Counted from the first letter of the stretch, positions 17,763-26,379 are shown. The stretch: 35,680 nt of DNA from JADFRG01 sp046759305 (GCA_046759305.1 JBHIBY010000026.1:1-35680), one strand, 5' to 3'. A program made the numbers and translations. Notes: generated by a model from the letters alone, not told the origin.

Positions 17763-17791
17763 ATGACAAGTAATCACCCGAGATGTATAAT
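17763..17791 (+). promoter_or_regulatory. Putative sigma-A-type promoter of the Xer-punA operon
   Basis: ATGACA (17763-17768) and TATAAT (17786-17791) are separated by exactly 17 bases, giving 11 of 12 consensus matches. Transcription would start near 17798, about 20 bases before the GTG at 17818. Confidence 0.75.
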
Positions 17792-17817
17792 AGGCGGACT
17801 TTGCTAGAGAGCCAGAA

Positions 17818-18657
17818 GTGAAAGCCGCGATTGCCCGATTCTTGTCCTATTTGAAGCATGAGCGAGCCAGTGCTGAGAACACGTTGTTGGCCTATTCAAC
17901 GGATGTAGGTCAGTTTGAGCAGGTGCTCAGCGTAAATACAGGCTCGCCGGTCAAGCCAGAGGACCTCAAGCCGTCGATGGTGGCTAACTACGCACGTTGG
18001 CTTGAAGGACAAGGCTATCGTCCGTCCACTGTTTCCCGCAAGATGGCTGCCTCCAGAGCGTTTCTGATCTACCTCGAACAGCAGGAGGGGGTGATATCTT
18101 CGAGCACCTATGAAGTTCTTCATCCGCCACCCGCGCCCCGCACGCTTCCGCAGACGCTTTCCCGAGACGAGATTCATCGTCTGATTGAAGCGCCAGCTAG
18201 AACGGGAACCCCGCGCGGCCTCAGAGATGCTGCAATTCTCGGATTGTTATATGTCGGTGGACTACGCGCGTCAGAGGCGGTTGGATCTAACTTAGAGGAT
18301 GTGGATTTGGACCGCGCAATGTTCGTCCGAAGAGATACGGATCCACTTTCCTTAGGCTTGGGAATTGCCTTGGATCCGATGCAAGATTATCTCAGAGCCG
18401 GGCGCCCATACCTGGTCAAAGATGATAAGGAGCAGGCATTGTTCCTCAATCTGCGGGGCAAACGTCTGAGTCGTCAAGGGCTCTGGTTGGTAGTAAAGCG
18501 ATGGGCGGCCGCCGAGGGGTTTGGAGCGAAGATTTCTCCGCACACGTTACGCCACTCGCTAATTCGACACTTACTTGATGACGGCAAGAGCAAGCGTGAT
18601 ATCCAACACATGCTCGGCCTAAGCAGTCCGAACGCTATTCGAGTCTCCTCCCGGTGA
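17818..18657 (+). CDS. Xer-like tyrosine recombinase lacking the catalytic tyrosine
   Basis: Both Xer domains are present: a SAM-like N-terminal core-binding domain (A-R-F-L-S-Y-L-K-H-E-R-A-S-A-E-N-T, residues 6-22) and a catalytic domain from about 112. Kept residues are Arg150 in G-G-L-R-A-S-E and His242/Arg245 in S-P-H-T-L-R-H-S. At the end, the usual L-G-H-S-S-x-x-T-T-x-x-Y-T-H is L-G-L-S-S-P-N-A-I-R-V-S-S-R, so the second His is Leu268 and the nucleophile Tyr is Ser277. The beta2-3 Lys is also hard to place. It should not cut DNA in this form. A DNA-binding relic, or a frameshift near 18621-18635 (another frame has TAT at 18636), are possible. GTG 17818 follows a strong promoter; the stop overlaps punA. 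Confidence 0.88.
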   Translation: MKAAIARFLSYLKHERASAENTLLAYSTDVGQFEQVLSVNTGSPVKPEDLKPSMVANYARWLEGQGYRPSTVSRKMAASRAFLIYLEQQEGVISSSTYEVLHPPPAPRTLPQTLSRDEIHRLIEAPARTGTPRGLRDAAILGLLYVGGLRASEAVGSNLEDVDLDRAMFVRRDTDPLSLGLGIALDPMQDYLRAGRPYLVKDDKEQALFLNLRGKRLSRQGLWLVVKRWAAAEGFGAKISPHTLRHSLIRHLLDDGKSKRDIQHMLGLSSPNAIRVSSR

Positions 18658-19502
18658 GCGCCAATCATCCTGACTTCGTCACCATACAAGAGATCGACTC
18701 GATTGTCTCAGCCATCCAGGTAAAGGCGGCTAAAGAGATCAAGATCGGACTGGTTCTCGGATCGGGTTTGGGTGCTGTCGCCGAGGCCGTAGAGTCACCC
18801 ACTGTTATTCCCACAGATGAGCTAGAAGGATGGCCGGGGTCAACCGTTGAAGGGCATGCTGGAAAACTCGTCTTTGGCGAATTAGAAGACCAAGCCGTAT
18901 GCATTGTTCAAGGCCGGGCGCACTTCTATGAAGGACACTCGATGTCCCGCCTGGCAGTTCCGGTTCGCGTACTCCGTCGGCTTGGCGCCGACATACTAAT
19001 CGTGACGAATGCCGCAGGTGGAGTGAATCAAAACTTCGAGGCCGGCGACGTGATGCTGATCACCGACCATATTAGTATTCCAGGTATGGCGGGACACTCC
19101 CCACTGCGTGGACTCAATCTGGATGAACTCGGACCTCGTTTCCCGGATATGAGCCAGGCTTATGATCGGGAGCTTCAACGCATCGCGCGTAACGTCGCAA
19201 ATGAGTTGGAAATTGACATCCAGGAGGGCGTCTATTCTTACATAGCAGGGCCAACTTTTGAAACACCAGCAGAATTGAGATTCCTTTTGGCCAATGAGGC
19301 GGATGCGGTCGGGATGTCTACTGCGCCTGAGGTGACCGCGGCACATCACGGAGGAATGCGAGTACTCGGCTTTTCAGGTATTAGCAACAAGACCAGTCTG
19401 GATGGCGAAAGTGCCGCATCCCATGAAGAGGTGCTCGAGGCGGGGAGCTTGATCGCACCGAAGCTCGTTCGGCTTATCAAGGGTGTAATTGCCAGGCTCT
19501 AA
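18654..19502 (+). CDS. punA: Purine nucleoside phosphorylase (type I, trimeric)
   Basis: PNP cleaves inosine, guanosine and their deoxy forms with phosphate in purine salvage. The 282 residues fit the trimeric class. Motifs are L-V-L-G-S-G-L-G (phosphate loop), V-Q-G-R-A-H-F-Y-E-G-H-S, T-N-A-A-G-G-V-N, the D-H-I-S loop, A-G-P-T-F-E-T-P-A-E-L, the purine-site D-A-V-G-M-S-T-A-P-E-V-x-A-A-H-H-G-G-M, and G-I-S-N-K-T-S. The binding residues expected in Glu (T-F-E-T) and Asn (I-S-N) are present. GTG 18654 overlaps the Xer stop (GTGA), so the two are translationally coupled, although their functions have no obvious link. The next gene follows after 5 bases. Confidence 0.95.
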   Translation: MSANHPDFVTIQEIDSIVSAIQVKAAKEIKIGLVLGSGLGAVAEAVESPTVIPTDELEGWPGSTVEGHAGKLVFGELEDQAVCIVQGRAHFYEGHSMSRLAVPVRVLRRLGADILIVTNAAGGVNQNFEAGDVMLITDHISIPGMAGHSPLRGLNLDELGPRFPDMSQAYDRELQRIARNVANELEIDIQEGVYSYIAGPTFETPAELRFLLANEADAVGMSTAPEVTAAHHGGMRVLGFSGISNKTSLDGESAASHEEVLEAGSLIAPKLVRLIKGVIARL

Positions 19503-19507
19503 CTCAA

Positions 19508-20170
19508 ATGGAAGAGGTTCTCCTGCTCATTTCATCCCGCCAGGGATGGATTTATGTGCTGTTATTGTTGGTCGGCCTCGCATATCTACGGCTCGCGCTC
19601 AAGTGGCAGGGAGAAGTTCGCAGGTCGCAGTTTGGATTGGAACGGGAACGAGCCAGCAGCAAGCGATTGCGCGCCGCAAGTATGTTGACCCTAATCCTAG
19701 CCACAGCTGGGGCTACATTCGTCGTCTCGACCTTCTTGGCCCCTCAACTTCCCGCTAGCACCCTGCCGACCGCGATCCCCACGATTTCACTCCTTGAGCC
19801 GGAAGCGATTCGAGGCTCAACGGCTGCGCCGCAGCCCACCCTCGATGAAGCGGGTTGCACAAATGAGAATGCGACCATATCTTTCCCCGCCTCCGGAGAT
19901 GAGGTTCGAGGCCTTGTAGAAGTGCGGGGCAGCGCTAATATTCCAAACTTCGCCTTCTACAAGATCGAGATCAGGCTCAGTGAACCCAGCTCTGTCTGGC
20001 AGGTGATTACTGCAGGAACGGAAACCATGATGGACGATTTACTCGGGACATGGGATACCAGCCTTGTGGAGAACGGGGTGTACTTGCTACAGTTGGTGGT
20101 CACAGATACCGCTGGCAACGCACCGCTTCCCTGTACGATGGAGATTATCGTGCTCCCGGAATCTGGATAG
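19508..20170 (+). CDS. Two-TM membrane protein with extracytoplasmic Ig-like domain
   Basis: The N-terminus has a TM helix (about residues 14-30, G-W-I-Y-V-L-L-L-L-V-G-L-A-Y-L), a short basic cytoplasmic stretch, then a second TM helix (about 55-77). A Pro/Thr/Ser-rich linker (80-110) follows. The C-terminal domain (about 118-220) matches the Ig-like or Big-type sandwich common in Chloroflexota surface proteins: A-T-I-S-F-P-A-S-G-D-E-V-R-G, V-E-V-R-G-S-A, F-x-F-Y-K-I-E-I, L-G-T-W-D-T-S-L-V-E-N-G-V-Y-L-L-Q-L-V-V-T-D-T-A-G-N, P-C-T. Two cysteines (in G-C-T-N and P-C-T-M) could form a disulfide. Ligand unknown. It lies in the Xer-punA operon. Confidence 0.72.
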   Translation: MEEVLLLISSRQGWIYVLLLLVGLAYLRLALKWQGEVRRSQFGLERERASSKRLRAASMLTLILATAGATFVVSTFLAPQLPASTLPTAIPTISLLEPEAIRGSTAAPQPTLDEAGCTNENATISFPASGDEVRGLVEVRGSANIPNFAFYKIEIRLSEPSSVWQVITAGTETMMDDLLGTWDTSLVENGVYLLQLVVTDTAGNAPLPCTMEIIVLPESG

Positions 20171-20175
20171 AAGGC

Positions 20176-20706
20176 ATGGAAATACGACACGCAGTTTCAA
20201 CGGACATCCCGGCCCTTATGGTTATGGATCACAGCTATCATACAGATCACGTATGGCAAATGGCCTTAAGCTCTTCCCAGTCCGAGTCTTCGATCACCTT
20301 TCGTGAAGTCCGATTACCACGCATCATGCGAGTCAGCTATCCGCGTGATCCGCACCGGCTGGCTGACGAGTGGACCAATTCCTCGGAGATCTTCATTGCA
20401 GCCGCCGATCAGAGTTATCTCGGTTACTTGATCATTGAATCAGGAACTGCGCCTGAGACCGGCTGGGTGACCGATCTAGTCACGGATGCACCCCATCGGC
20501 GCCAGGGTGTTGCTACAAAACTATTGGCAACCGCCAGGCGTTGGTGCCGCGACCAAGGTCTCTATCGCTTGACTTTGGAGATGCAAAGCAAGAATTTTCC
20601 TTCACTAAGCCTGGCTCGAAAACTTGGGTTTGTGCTTTCTGGGTATCATGACAAGTATTATCCAGACGAAGAGATTGCTTTGTTTTTCACGCTAAACCTG
20701 AGGTAG
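20176..20706 (+). CDS. GNAT-family N-acetyltransferase
   Basis: The start ATG 20176 (M-E-I-R-H-A-V-S-T-D-I-P-A-L) matches the usual GNAT N-terminal pattern I-R-x-A-x-x-x-D-x-x-x-L and is only 5 bases after the previous stop, with GAAGG close by. The longer frame from 20050 overlaps the Ig-like gene and is rejected. Acetyl-CoA motif A is V-T-D-L-V-T-D-A-P-H-R-R-Q-G-V-A-T-K-L-L (R/Q-x-x-G-x-A) and motif B is L-E-M-Q-S-K-N-F-P-S-L-S-L-A-R-K-L-G-F, so it resembles RimI/YncA-type acetylases. Between strand 1 and motif A there is an extended region (residues 20-70) with several aromatics. The substrate is unknown. Confidence 0.9.
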   Translation: MEIRHAVSTDIPALMVMDHSYHTDHVWQMALSSSQSESSITFREVRLPRIMRVSYPRDPHRLADEWTNSSEIFIAAADQSYLGYLIIESGTAPETGWVTDLVTDAPHRRQGVATKLLATARRWCRDQGLYRLTLEMQSKNFPSLSLARKLGFVLSGYHDKYYPDEEIALFFTLNLR

Positions 20707-20734
20707 GACCATCTTCCAAGCGATTGATGCGGGC

Positions 20735-22630
20735 TTGCCCGTTATCGTGCAAATCCTCAATGCCGGCAACGCCATTACGGCGTTTTCGCTACTTTTCTAT
20801 GCTCTAACTTTCAATCTACGCGAGCGAACGGCCAGAATTCTGGCGCTCCTGCTTGGATGTCTTGCGATCGTGTACGCAGCGGATGTTCTGGCGGGGACCG
20901 CCGTGCTCGAGGCGGAAAAAGCGCTCTGGTTGCGCGTTCAGTGGCTTGGAATCAGCTTCGTTCCTGCCGCGTACATGCACCTGTCGGACGCGCTGCTTGC
21001 CGCAACAGGCAGGCCATCTCGCGGAAGACGGAATTGGGTCATCCGGGTTGGGTATCTGGTGAGTATCGCGGCCTTCATGTTGGCAGCACTAACGCAAAAT
21101 ACTGTCGGCGACCTGGCTCATATCGGACCGATTGGGTATCTAGCGGCTGGCCCACTCTTCGCTGTATTTTCTGTGTTCTACCTGGCGAGCCTATCCTTCA
21201 CTGGCGTAAACCTGTGGCGCGCCTACAAGCGCTGCTTAACGACTGTGAGCAGGCGGCGTATGCGCTACCTGATGTTTGGATCGCTTGCTCCTCTATTGGG
21301 GACTTTCCCCTTCCTAACTGCTACAGGTGGGCTTGTCCCGCAAGTACCGGCCCTGACCTGGCTATTGCTGATTGGTGTCAACCTTTTGGTTGCGGTACAG
21401 ATGGTCTTGATGTCGTACTCCGTAGCCTATTTCGGTGTGAGCTTTCCAGATCGTGTCGTCAAGTCCCGACTGTTCCAGTGGATCTTGCGCGGGCCGGTCG
21501 TCGCATCCACAACGCTGTCGATCACGGTGCTGGTCAATCGGGTTGGGGGAGTATTGGGCCTTGAAAACAGCCGCGCGGTCCCAATCGCTATGGTCACCAC
21601 GATCCTGGCTCTGCAATTCCTGATTACTTTGATACGACCAACCATCGAGCGTTGGTTGTTTTATGGCCAGGATCGTCACGATGTTGAGCGTCTTCATCTC
21701 CTTGAGGAGCGACTGTTGACTACAGGAGATCTTCGGCAGTATTTGGAGTCCATCCTCAATGCAGCATGCGATCTAACCTCCGCCCCATCGGGATTCGTTG
21801 CCGTAGTCGGCGATGGAAACGTGGAACTAGAAGTGGCGGTGGGACCGGAGGACCCGCTGGAAGGTGCGGGCGAATTCCCCCCAATTCTGATGGCCGAGGA
21901 TCAAGTCGAGATTACAGATCTCGGATCTGTCTTCCGCTGGGATGGATACTGGCTTACACCTCTGCATGCACCTGATTCAGGGGAGGTGGCGGGGATTCTC
22001 GGATTACGAACTGCAGTGCACCCGAGTGACCTGGAGCCAGAGGCGATTGAAGGATTAGGTTTGTTGCGAGAGCGGGCTACGGTGGCGATTACTGATCGAG
22101 CCCTACAGCGCGACGTCTTCACTGCAGTGGACCGGCTGGTGCCGCTGGTGGAAGAAATCCAGCGAATGCGCTCCATCGCACGCTATGGAGACCTTCAGTC
22201 GCTCGCCTTGCCACTCGAAGAAGTAAGCGGAGATGCAGGACTGTCGGGCTTGGTCAAGGAGGCACTAGGCCACTATTGGGGTGGACCGAGGCTGACCGAG
22301 AGTCCACTTCTGGGTTTGCGTATAGTGCGCGCTGCGATGGAGGACCACAATGGTAATGCGGTCAATGCCCTCAGAAGTATTCTTCTAAGAGCCATTGATC
22401 AGGTACGGCCGGAAGGCGAGCGCCGGTTTACGGCAGAGTGGATGCTCTACAACATCCTTGAGATGAAATTCCTTCAAGGACGCAAGGTGCGTGATGTAGC
22501 CATGAGATTGGCAATGTCGGAAGCCGACCTATATCGAAAGCAAAAGGTCGCCATCGAGTCCGTAGCAAAGGCAATGGCCGAGATGGAACGAGAAGCCACG
22601 ATGTCCGCGCAAATCGAATCCACTTCATAG
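20735..22630 (+). CDS. Membrane sensor: 7TM (histidine-kinase-type) + GAF + C-terminal HTH, no kinase domain
   Basis: Residues 1-300 hold about seven to nine TM helices like the HisKA_7TM input domain, including the positively charged loops R-P-S-R-G-R-R-N and V-S-R-R-R-M-R. A short linker R-H-D-V-E-R-L-H-L-L-E-E-R-L leads to a GAF domain (about 319-457, ending L-L-R-E-R-A-T-V-A-I-T-D-R). The last 160 residues are helical and finish with a probable helix-turn-helix, V-R-D-V-A-M-R-L-A-M-S-E-A-D-L-Y-R-K-Q (585-603). No H-box, N-box or GHKL domain exists, so this is not a histidine kinase. It may be a membrane-tethered one-component regulator. TTG 20735 is a weak choice; GTG 20747 is possible. 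A terminator follows the gene. Confidence 0.8.
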   Translation: MPVIVQILNAGNAITAFSLLFYALTFNLRERTARILALLLGCLAIVYAADVLAGTAVLEAEKALWLRVQWLGISFVPAAYMHLSDALLAATGRPSRGRRNWVIRVGYLVSIAAFMLAALTQNTVGDLAHIGPIGYLAAGPLFAVFSVFYLASLSFTGVNLWRAYKRCLTTVSRRRMRYLMFGSLAPLLGTFPFLTATGGLVPQVPALTWLLLIGVNLLVAVQMVLMSYSVAYFGVSFPDRVVKSRLFQWILRGPVVASTTLSITVLVNRVGGVLGLENSRAVPIAMVTTILALQFLITLIRPTIERWLFYGQDRHDVERLHLLEERLLTTGDLRQYLESILNAACDLTSAPSGFVAVVGDGNVELEVAVGPEDPLEGAGEFPPILMAEDQVEITDLGSVFRWDGYWLTPLHAPDSGEVAGILGLRTAVHPSDLEPEAIEGLGLLRERATVAITDRALQRDVFTAVDRLVPLVEEIQRMRSIARYGDLQSLALPLEEVSGDAGLSGLVKEALGHYWGGPRLTESPLLGLRIVRAAMEDHNGNAVNALRSILLRAIDQVRPEGERRFTAEWMLYNILEMKFLQGRKVRDVAMRLAMSEADLYRKQKVAIESVAKAMAEMEREATMSAQIESTS

Positions 22631-22675
22631 TTACTGCATCCTATAGCGATTGCTCAGGCTTCCTGCTGCGAATGA

Positions 22676-22708
22676 CCGGGCGTCCTTGAACGCCCGGCTT
22701 GCGTTTTT
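22676..22708 (+). terminator. Intrinsic terminator after the sensor gene
   Basis: CCGGGCGT (22676-22683) pairs perfectly with ACGCCCGG (22690-22697) around a 6-base loop and is followed by CTTGCG then TTTTT (22704-22708). It ends the transcript of the punA-to-sensor cluster and means that ftsK must start downstream of it. Confidence 0.8.
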
Positions 22709-22742
22709 CTGCCTGCAAGGCCAAACTTCGGCCGCAAATCCA

Positions 22743-24776
22743 ATGCGAATTGCGCGTAGTAAGTCCCGTGACCTTTTCGGTATGCTCCTGATCGCAACGG
22801 GAGCGATCACTCTGCTCGGGCTGGTGCGGCTCACAAGCGGCGGACTGGTAGATCCGTGGATTAGCCTGCTGGAGAGCTGGTTGGGGTGGGGGGCGGTAGT
22901 GATTCCACTTACCGGATTAGCGGCTGGGATTGCCGTATTGGGAGCGAGGCGCTGGGAATTCCAATGGAGTCGCATCCTCGCGCTCGAACTGCTGCTCTTC
23001 GCCGTCTTAGGACTGCTAAGCGGCATTTTGGCGGATGGATTGCCGGAGGCCGAAATTGGTGAGGGCGGAGGGATCGTGGGGTGGTCCATCGCCAGGACGC
23101 TTGGAGGCGTCTTCGGTCGATACGGTCGCCTGGTCGTTTTGCTTGTGCTGGCCGCCATCGGCATATATTGGCTCATGCGCCGTAAAAACATGGAGCTTCA
23201 GGAGGCTGCCGCGACTGTACCGCCCGAGGAAGCGCCAACTGATTCCGCCGAAACATTGCCTCAACAGTATCGCAAGCGATTTAAAGTCGCAGAACCACCA
23301 GGGACTCCAGATCTTCGACCCAAGCTGAGGCCATCTGATCTTCCCGCCATGGAAATCCTGGAGAAGGGTGAGACCCAGCGCGTGACGGCTCGAGAAATCA
23401 ACCGGGCGGCGGGCATCATTGAAAAGACGCTCGATGAGTTTGGTCTGCCCGCTAAGGTTGTGGACTTTCGGTCCGGGCCTTCCGTTACGCAATTTGCGGT
23501 GGAACCCGGATATATCGAACACACCTCGCCTTCTGGGATGGTTTCGAAGAATAAAGTTCGCGTCTCGCGGATCTCTGCGCTGGCCAATGATTTAGCACTT
23601 GCGCTTTCCGCAGCTGCCATTCGAATCGAGGCACCTGTTCCAGGCAAGGCCTATGTTGGGATTGAGGTGCCAAATCAGAAAGCGGCATTAGTCGCCATCC
23701 GGCCTATTTTGGAATCCGCCAGCTTTCACAGGGAGCGTTCGCGACTGGCAATTGCGCTCGGCCGCGATGTCGCAGGCACGCCGGTCGTGGCAGACTTGGG
23801 TTCCATGCCGCATTTGCTGATCGCCGGTACAACGGGTTCGGGTAAGTCGGTCTGCATCACATCCATCGCCACAAGTCTGGCAATGAACAACAAGCCCGAT
23901 GAACTGCAATTTGTGATGATCGATCCCAAGCGTGTCGAGTTGCTGAGGTTTAACGGCCTTCCTCACTTATTGGGCAAAGTAGAGACTGATCTGACCCGCA
24001 TACCCGGAATCCTGAGATGGTGCACGGTGGAGATGGATCGACGGTTCAAATTGCTGGAGAAGGAATCGGCAAAAGACATTACCGCCTACAATCGCAAGGT
24101 CGCTCGCCGTAAAAACCTGGTGGCTCTCTCCAGATTGGTAGTAATAATCGATGAACTCTCCGACTTGATGATGCTTGCCCCGGATCAAACGGAGGGAGCG
24201 CTTGTTCGTCTGGCACAGATGGCGAGGGCTACTGGTATTCATCTGGTCGTCGCAACCCAGCGACCGAGTACCGACGTTGTCACCGGGCTTATCAAAGCGA
24301 ACTTTCCAGCGCGAATCGCATTTGCCGTGGCATCCGCCGTGGATTCCAGGGTCATACTTGATGGGTCCGGCGCGGAATCGTTGCTGGGGCGGGGAGACAT
24401 GCTCTATCTTGCGCCGGATGCCGCAGGCCCGGTACGTTTGCAGGGAGCATACACCGGCGATAAGGAGCTAGAGAAGCTCATTAGGACCTGGCGCCAGCAG
24501 GACGCATCCTCCACAGGGTTCCCGCCCTGGGAAGATTATCTTGTGCGGCAAGAGGCGACCTCCAAGCAAGATGCAGAACTCGATACGGCCATCGCAGTTG
24601 TGCGACAGACTGGGAAAGCAAGCGCCTCATTGCTGCAGCGCAGGTTGCGAGTCGGGTACCCACGCGCGGCTCGACTGATGGACGAACTCGAGGAGCTTGG
24701 AGTTGTCGGCAGAGCCCAAGGCGGAGGGCGAGCCAGAGAAGTGCTGATCTCCGATGAGCAGCACTCCGAAGACTAG
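22743..24776 (+). CDS. ftsK: DNA translocase FtsK/SpoIIIE
   Basis: FtsK pumps chromosomal DNA at the division septum and, in many bacteria, activates Xer recombination at dif. The N-terminal 140 residues hold about four TM helices, then a short linker (Q-E-A-A-A-T-V-P-P-E-E-A-P) and the beta and alpha motor parts: S-G-P-S-V-T-Q-F-A-V-E-P-G, A-G-T-T-G-S-G-K-S (Walker A, about 361-369), M-I-D-P-K-R-V-E-L, V-V-I-I-D-E-L-S-D-L-M-M (Walker B, about 466), A-T-Q-R-P-S-x-D-V-V-T-G-L-I-K-A-N-x-P-x-R-I. The C-terminal winged helix gamma domain (about 605-665, T-G-K-A-S-A-S-L-L-Q-R-R-L-R-V-G-Y-P-R-A) reads polarity sequences. ATG 22743 is chosen because an earlier frame start at 22650 lies within the preceding terminator. 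The linker is short compared with E. coli. Confidence 0.95.
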   Translation: MRIARSKSRDLFGMLLIATGAITLLGLVRLTSGGLVDPWISLLESWLGWGAVVIPLTGLAAGIAVLGARRWEFQWSRILALELLLFAVLGLLSGILADGLPEAEIGEGGGIVGWSIARTLGGVFGRYGRLVVLLVLAAIGIYWLMRRKNMELQEAAATVPPEEAPTDSAETLPQQYRKRFKVAEPPGTPDLRPKLRPSDLPAMEILEKGETQRVTAREINRAAGIIEKTLDEFGLPAKVVDFRSGPSVTQFAVEPGYIEHTSPSGMVSKNKVRVSRISALANDLALALSAAAIRIEAPVPGKAYVGIEVPNQKAALVAIRPILESASFHRERSRLAIALGRDVAGTPVVADLGSMPHLLIAGTTGSGKSVCITSIATSLAMNNKPDELQFVMIDPKRVELLRFNGLPHLLGKVETDLTRIPGILRWCTVEMDRRFKLLEKESAKDITAYNRKVARRKNLVALSRLVVIIDELSDLMMLAPDQTEGALVRLAQMARATGIHLVVATQRPSTDVVTGLIKANFPARIAFAVASAVDSRVILDGSGAESLLGRGDMLYLAPDAAGPVRLQGAYTGDKELEKLIRTWRQQDASSTGFPPWEDYLVRQEATSKQDAELDTAIAVVRQTGKASASLLQRRLRVGYPRAARLMDELEELGVVGRAQGGGRAREVLISDEQHSED

Positions 24777-24838
24777 CATTCTTCCCTAAGATTGGACTAC
24801 CTCAACGGGTACAATTCACAGAATTTAGAGGCCAAGCT

Positions 24839-25450
24839 TTGGATCAATCACAGCCGGAGACCTTCAGTGACTTAGCCCGAGCCCGCTTGAAGGGCTTTTT
24901 GGATGCGATCGCCCAATTCCTAAATGGTCTTGGTGTGACGCCCAACATGCTCTCGTTGATGGGATTCGGAGGGCATGTGCTGGGGGCGATCTTGGTCGGA
25001 TTTGGCGCTCTGCAAGCTGCGGGGTTTGCCCTGCTGTTTCTCGCCCCGTTAGACGCTCTGGATGGATCACTCGCGCGGCTGCGAGGAGAAGCTTCGAAAT
25101 TCGGTGCTTTTTTCGATTCAGTCCTGGATCGGTACTCGGAGATGCTGCTGTTCGCGGGTTTCTTGATCTATTTTCGTGGAAGGTTCGAGCAGGACATGGT
25201 GCTGTGGGTTTTCGCCGCCGCGGCGGGCTCCATCCTGGTTTCCTATACTCGTGCGCGAGGTGAATCGCTCGGATTTGAGGTGCGGAGAGGATTGCTAACC
25301 CGCCTCGAACGCTACCTCATCATCATTCCGACCCTCATTTTGGCTATCCCGAGACCTGGCATCATCGTGATCGCCATTTTAGCCAATTTCACCGCAATCC
25401 AACGCTTCATTCACGTTCGTCGTCAAGCCTTGGAGCAAGAAAGCATCTGA
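24839..25450 (+). CDS. CDP-alcohol phosphatidyltransferase (PgsA-like)
   Basis: The family signature is intact: D72-x2-D75-G76-x2-A79-R80-x8-G89-x3-D93-x3-D97 in LDALDGSLARLRGEASKFG and F-F-D-S-V-L-D-R, which binds Mg and the CDP moiety. The 203 residues and about five TM helices fit phosphatidylglycerophosphate or phosphatidylinositol-phosphate synthases, which move a phosphatidyl group from CDP-diacylglycerol to an alcohol phosphate. The acceptor cannot be read. TTG 24839 follows GAGG by a short spacer; no ATG is available near. It is followed after one base by lgt, so phospholipid synthesis and lipoprotein lipidation are in one operon (Lgt uses phosphatidylglycerol). Confidence 0.93.
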   Translation: MDQSQPETFSDLARARLKGFLDAIAQFLNGLGVTPNMLSLMGFGGHVLGAILVGFGALQAAGFALLFLAPLDALDGSLARLRGEASKFGAFFDSVLDRYSEMLLFAGFLIYFRGRFEQDMVLWVFAAAAGSILVSYTRARGESLGFEVRRGLLTRLERYLIIIPTLILAIPRPGIIVIAILANFTAIQRFIHVRRQALEQESI

Positions 25451-25451
25451 G

Positions 25452-26318
25452 ATGGAGATTGATTTCCATTCACTAGGTATTCAGTTCACCCTACTGGGCT
25501 TCTCATTCTCGCTCCGCTACTATGGGATGATCCTTATGAGCGGCGCGGTAGCTGCTGCATACCTTGCCAGTCGGCTGTTAAAGGCAGACCGCAAGAATCC
25601 TGACATCGCCTGGGACGGACTGATATGGGTACTCATATTCGGTGTGATCGGTGCCCGCCTCTACCACGTGTTTACACCCTCAATCAGCACCGTCGAGCAA
25701 GGAAAGGATGTCGTATATTTCCTTACTCATCCGCTAGAGATCATCAACATTCCAGCCGGTGGTTTGGGAATACCGGGGGCCATAATCGGAGGCCTAATTG
25801 GCGCCTACATCTTTGCAAGGCGTCGGAAGCTTTCGTACGGTATGTTGATCAACGCAGCAGCACCAGGACTGGCCCTAGCACAGGCAATCGGACGCTGGGG
25901 AAATTTCGTCAATCAGGAACTTTATGGGCAACCGACCTCGCTGCCCTGGGGAATTCGAATCGATCCTGTCAACCGCCTCTCCGGATTCGAGAGTTTCGAG
26001 CGCTTCCATCCGCTGTTCCTTTATGAATCGATCTTGAATTTCGCTAATTTTGTAGTTTTGATGTGGTTCTGGCGGCACAAGCGAGACCAGCTCAAGGATG
26101 GAGACATATTCTTGATTTATTTGGTTCTATATCCGCTGCAACGTTTCCTGCTTGAATTCATCCGCCTGGACTACGTCGAATTCATTCTAGGGACCAACCT
26201 CAATCAGCTGCTTTCTTTGCTGGTGGCGATTGCGGCCGGTATCGCGCTCTACGTCCGCAATCGACCCTCTCCGGTGAAAGAGCGCAAGAGAAAGCGATCC
26301 TCCAAGCGCGAAGCATAG
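25452..26318 (+). CDS. lgt: Prolipoprotein diacylglyceryl transferase
   Basis: Lgt moves diacylglycerol from phosphatidylglycerol to the lipobox cysteine of prolipoproteins. The signature G-R-W-G-N-F-V-N-Q-E-L-Y-G (residues about 155-167) is intact, as is S-L-R-Y-Y-G near residue 21, the G-A-R-L-Y-H loop, I-P-A-G-G-L-G-I-P-G-A, and H-P-L-F-L-Y-E-S near 197. The length of 288 is typical, with about seven TM helices and a basic tail (K-E-R-K-R-K-R-S-S-K-R). The gene lies next to the CDP-alcohol phosphatidyltransferase. The DUF4382 protein at 9.3-9.8 kb is a likely substrate. Confidence 0.96.
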   Translation: MEIDFHSLGIQFTLLGFSFSLRYYGMILMSGAVAAAYLASRLLKADRKNPDIAWDGLIWVLIFGVIGARLYHVFTPSISTVEQGKDVVYFLTHPLEIINIPAGGLGIPGAIIGGLIGAYIFARRRKLSYGMLINAAAPGLALAQAIGRWGNFVNQELYGQPTSLPWGIRIDPVNRLSGFESFERFHPLFLYESILNFANFVVLMWFWRHKRDQLKDGDIFLIYLVLYPLQRFLLEFIRLDYVEFILGTNLNQLLSLLVAIAAGIALYVRNRPSPVKERKRKRSSKREA

Positions 26319-26340
26319 AAATCATGGGAGATGGGGCCGA

Positions 26341-26369
26341 TTGAGCCGCGAATCTCCCACTGCTATAAT
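26341..26369 (+). promoter_or_regulatory. Strong extended -10 promoter before the ABC operon
   Basis: TTGAGC (26341-26346) and TATAAT (26364-26369) are 17 bases apart, and TG at 26361-26362 makes an extended -10 (TGCTATAAT). The predicted start, near 26376, is only about 4 bases before ATG 26380, so the message may be nearly leaderless. The in-frame TTG at 26341 is therefore the -35 element, not a start codon. Confidence 0.82.
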
Positions 26370-26379
26370 CCACTCCTAC

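Noticed and set aside
22650..22742. Earlier start for ftsK
   Set aside because: The extra codons lie within and around a strong terminator hairpin; ATG 22743 is more natural.
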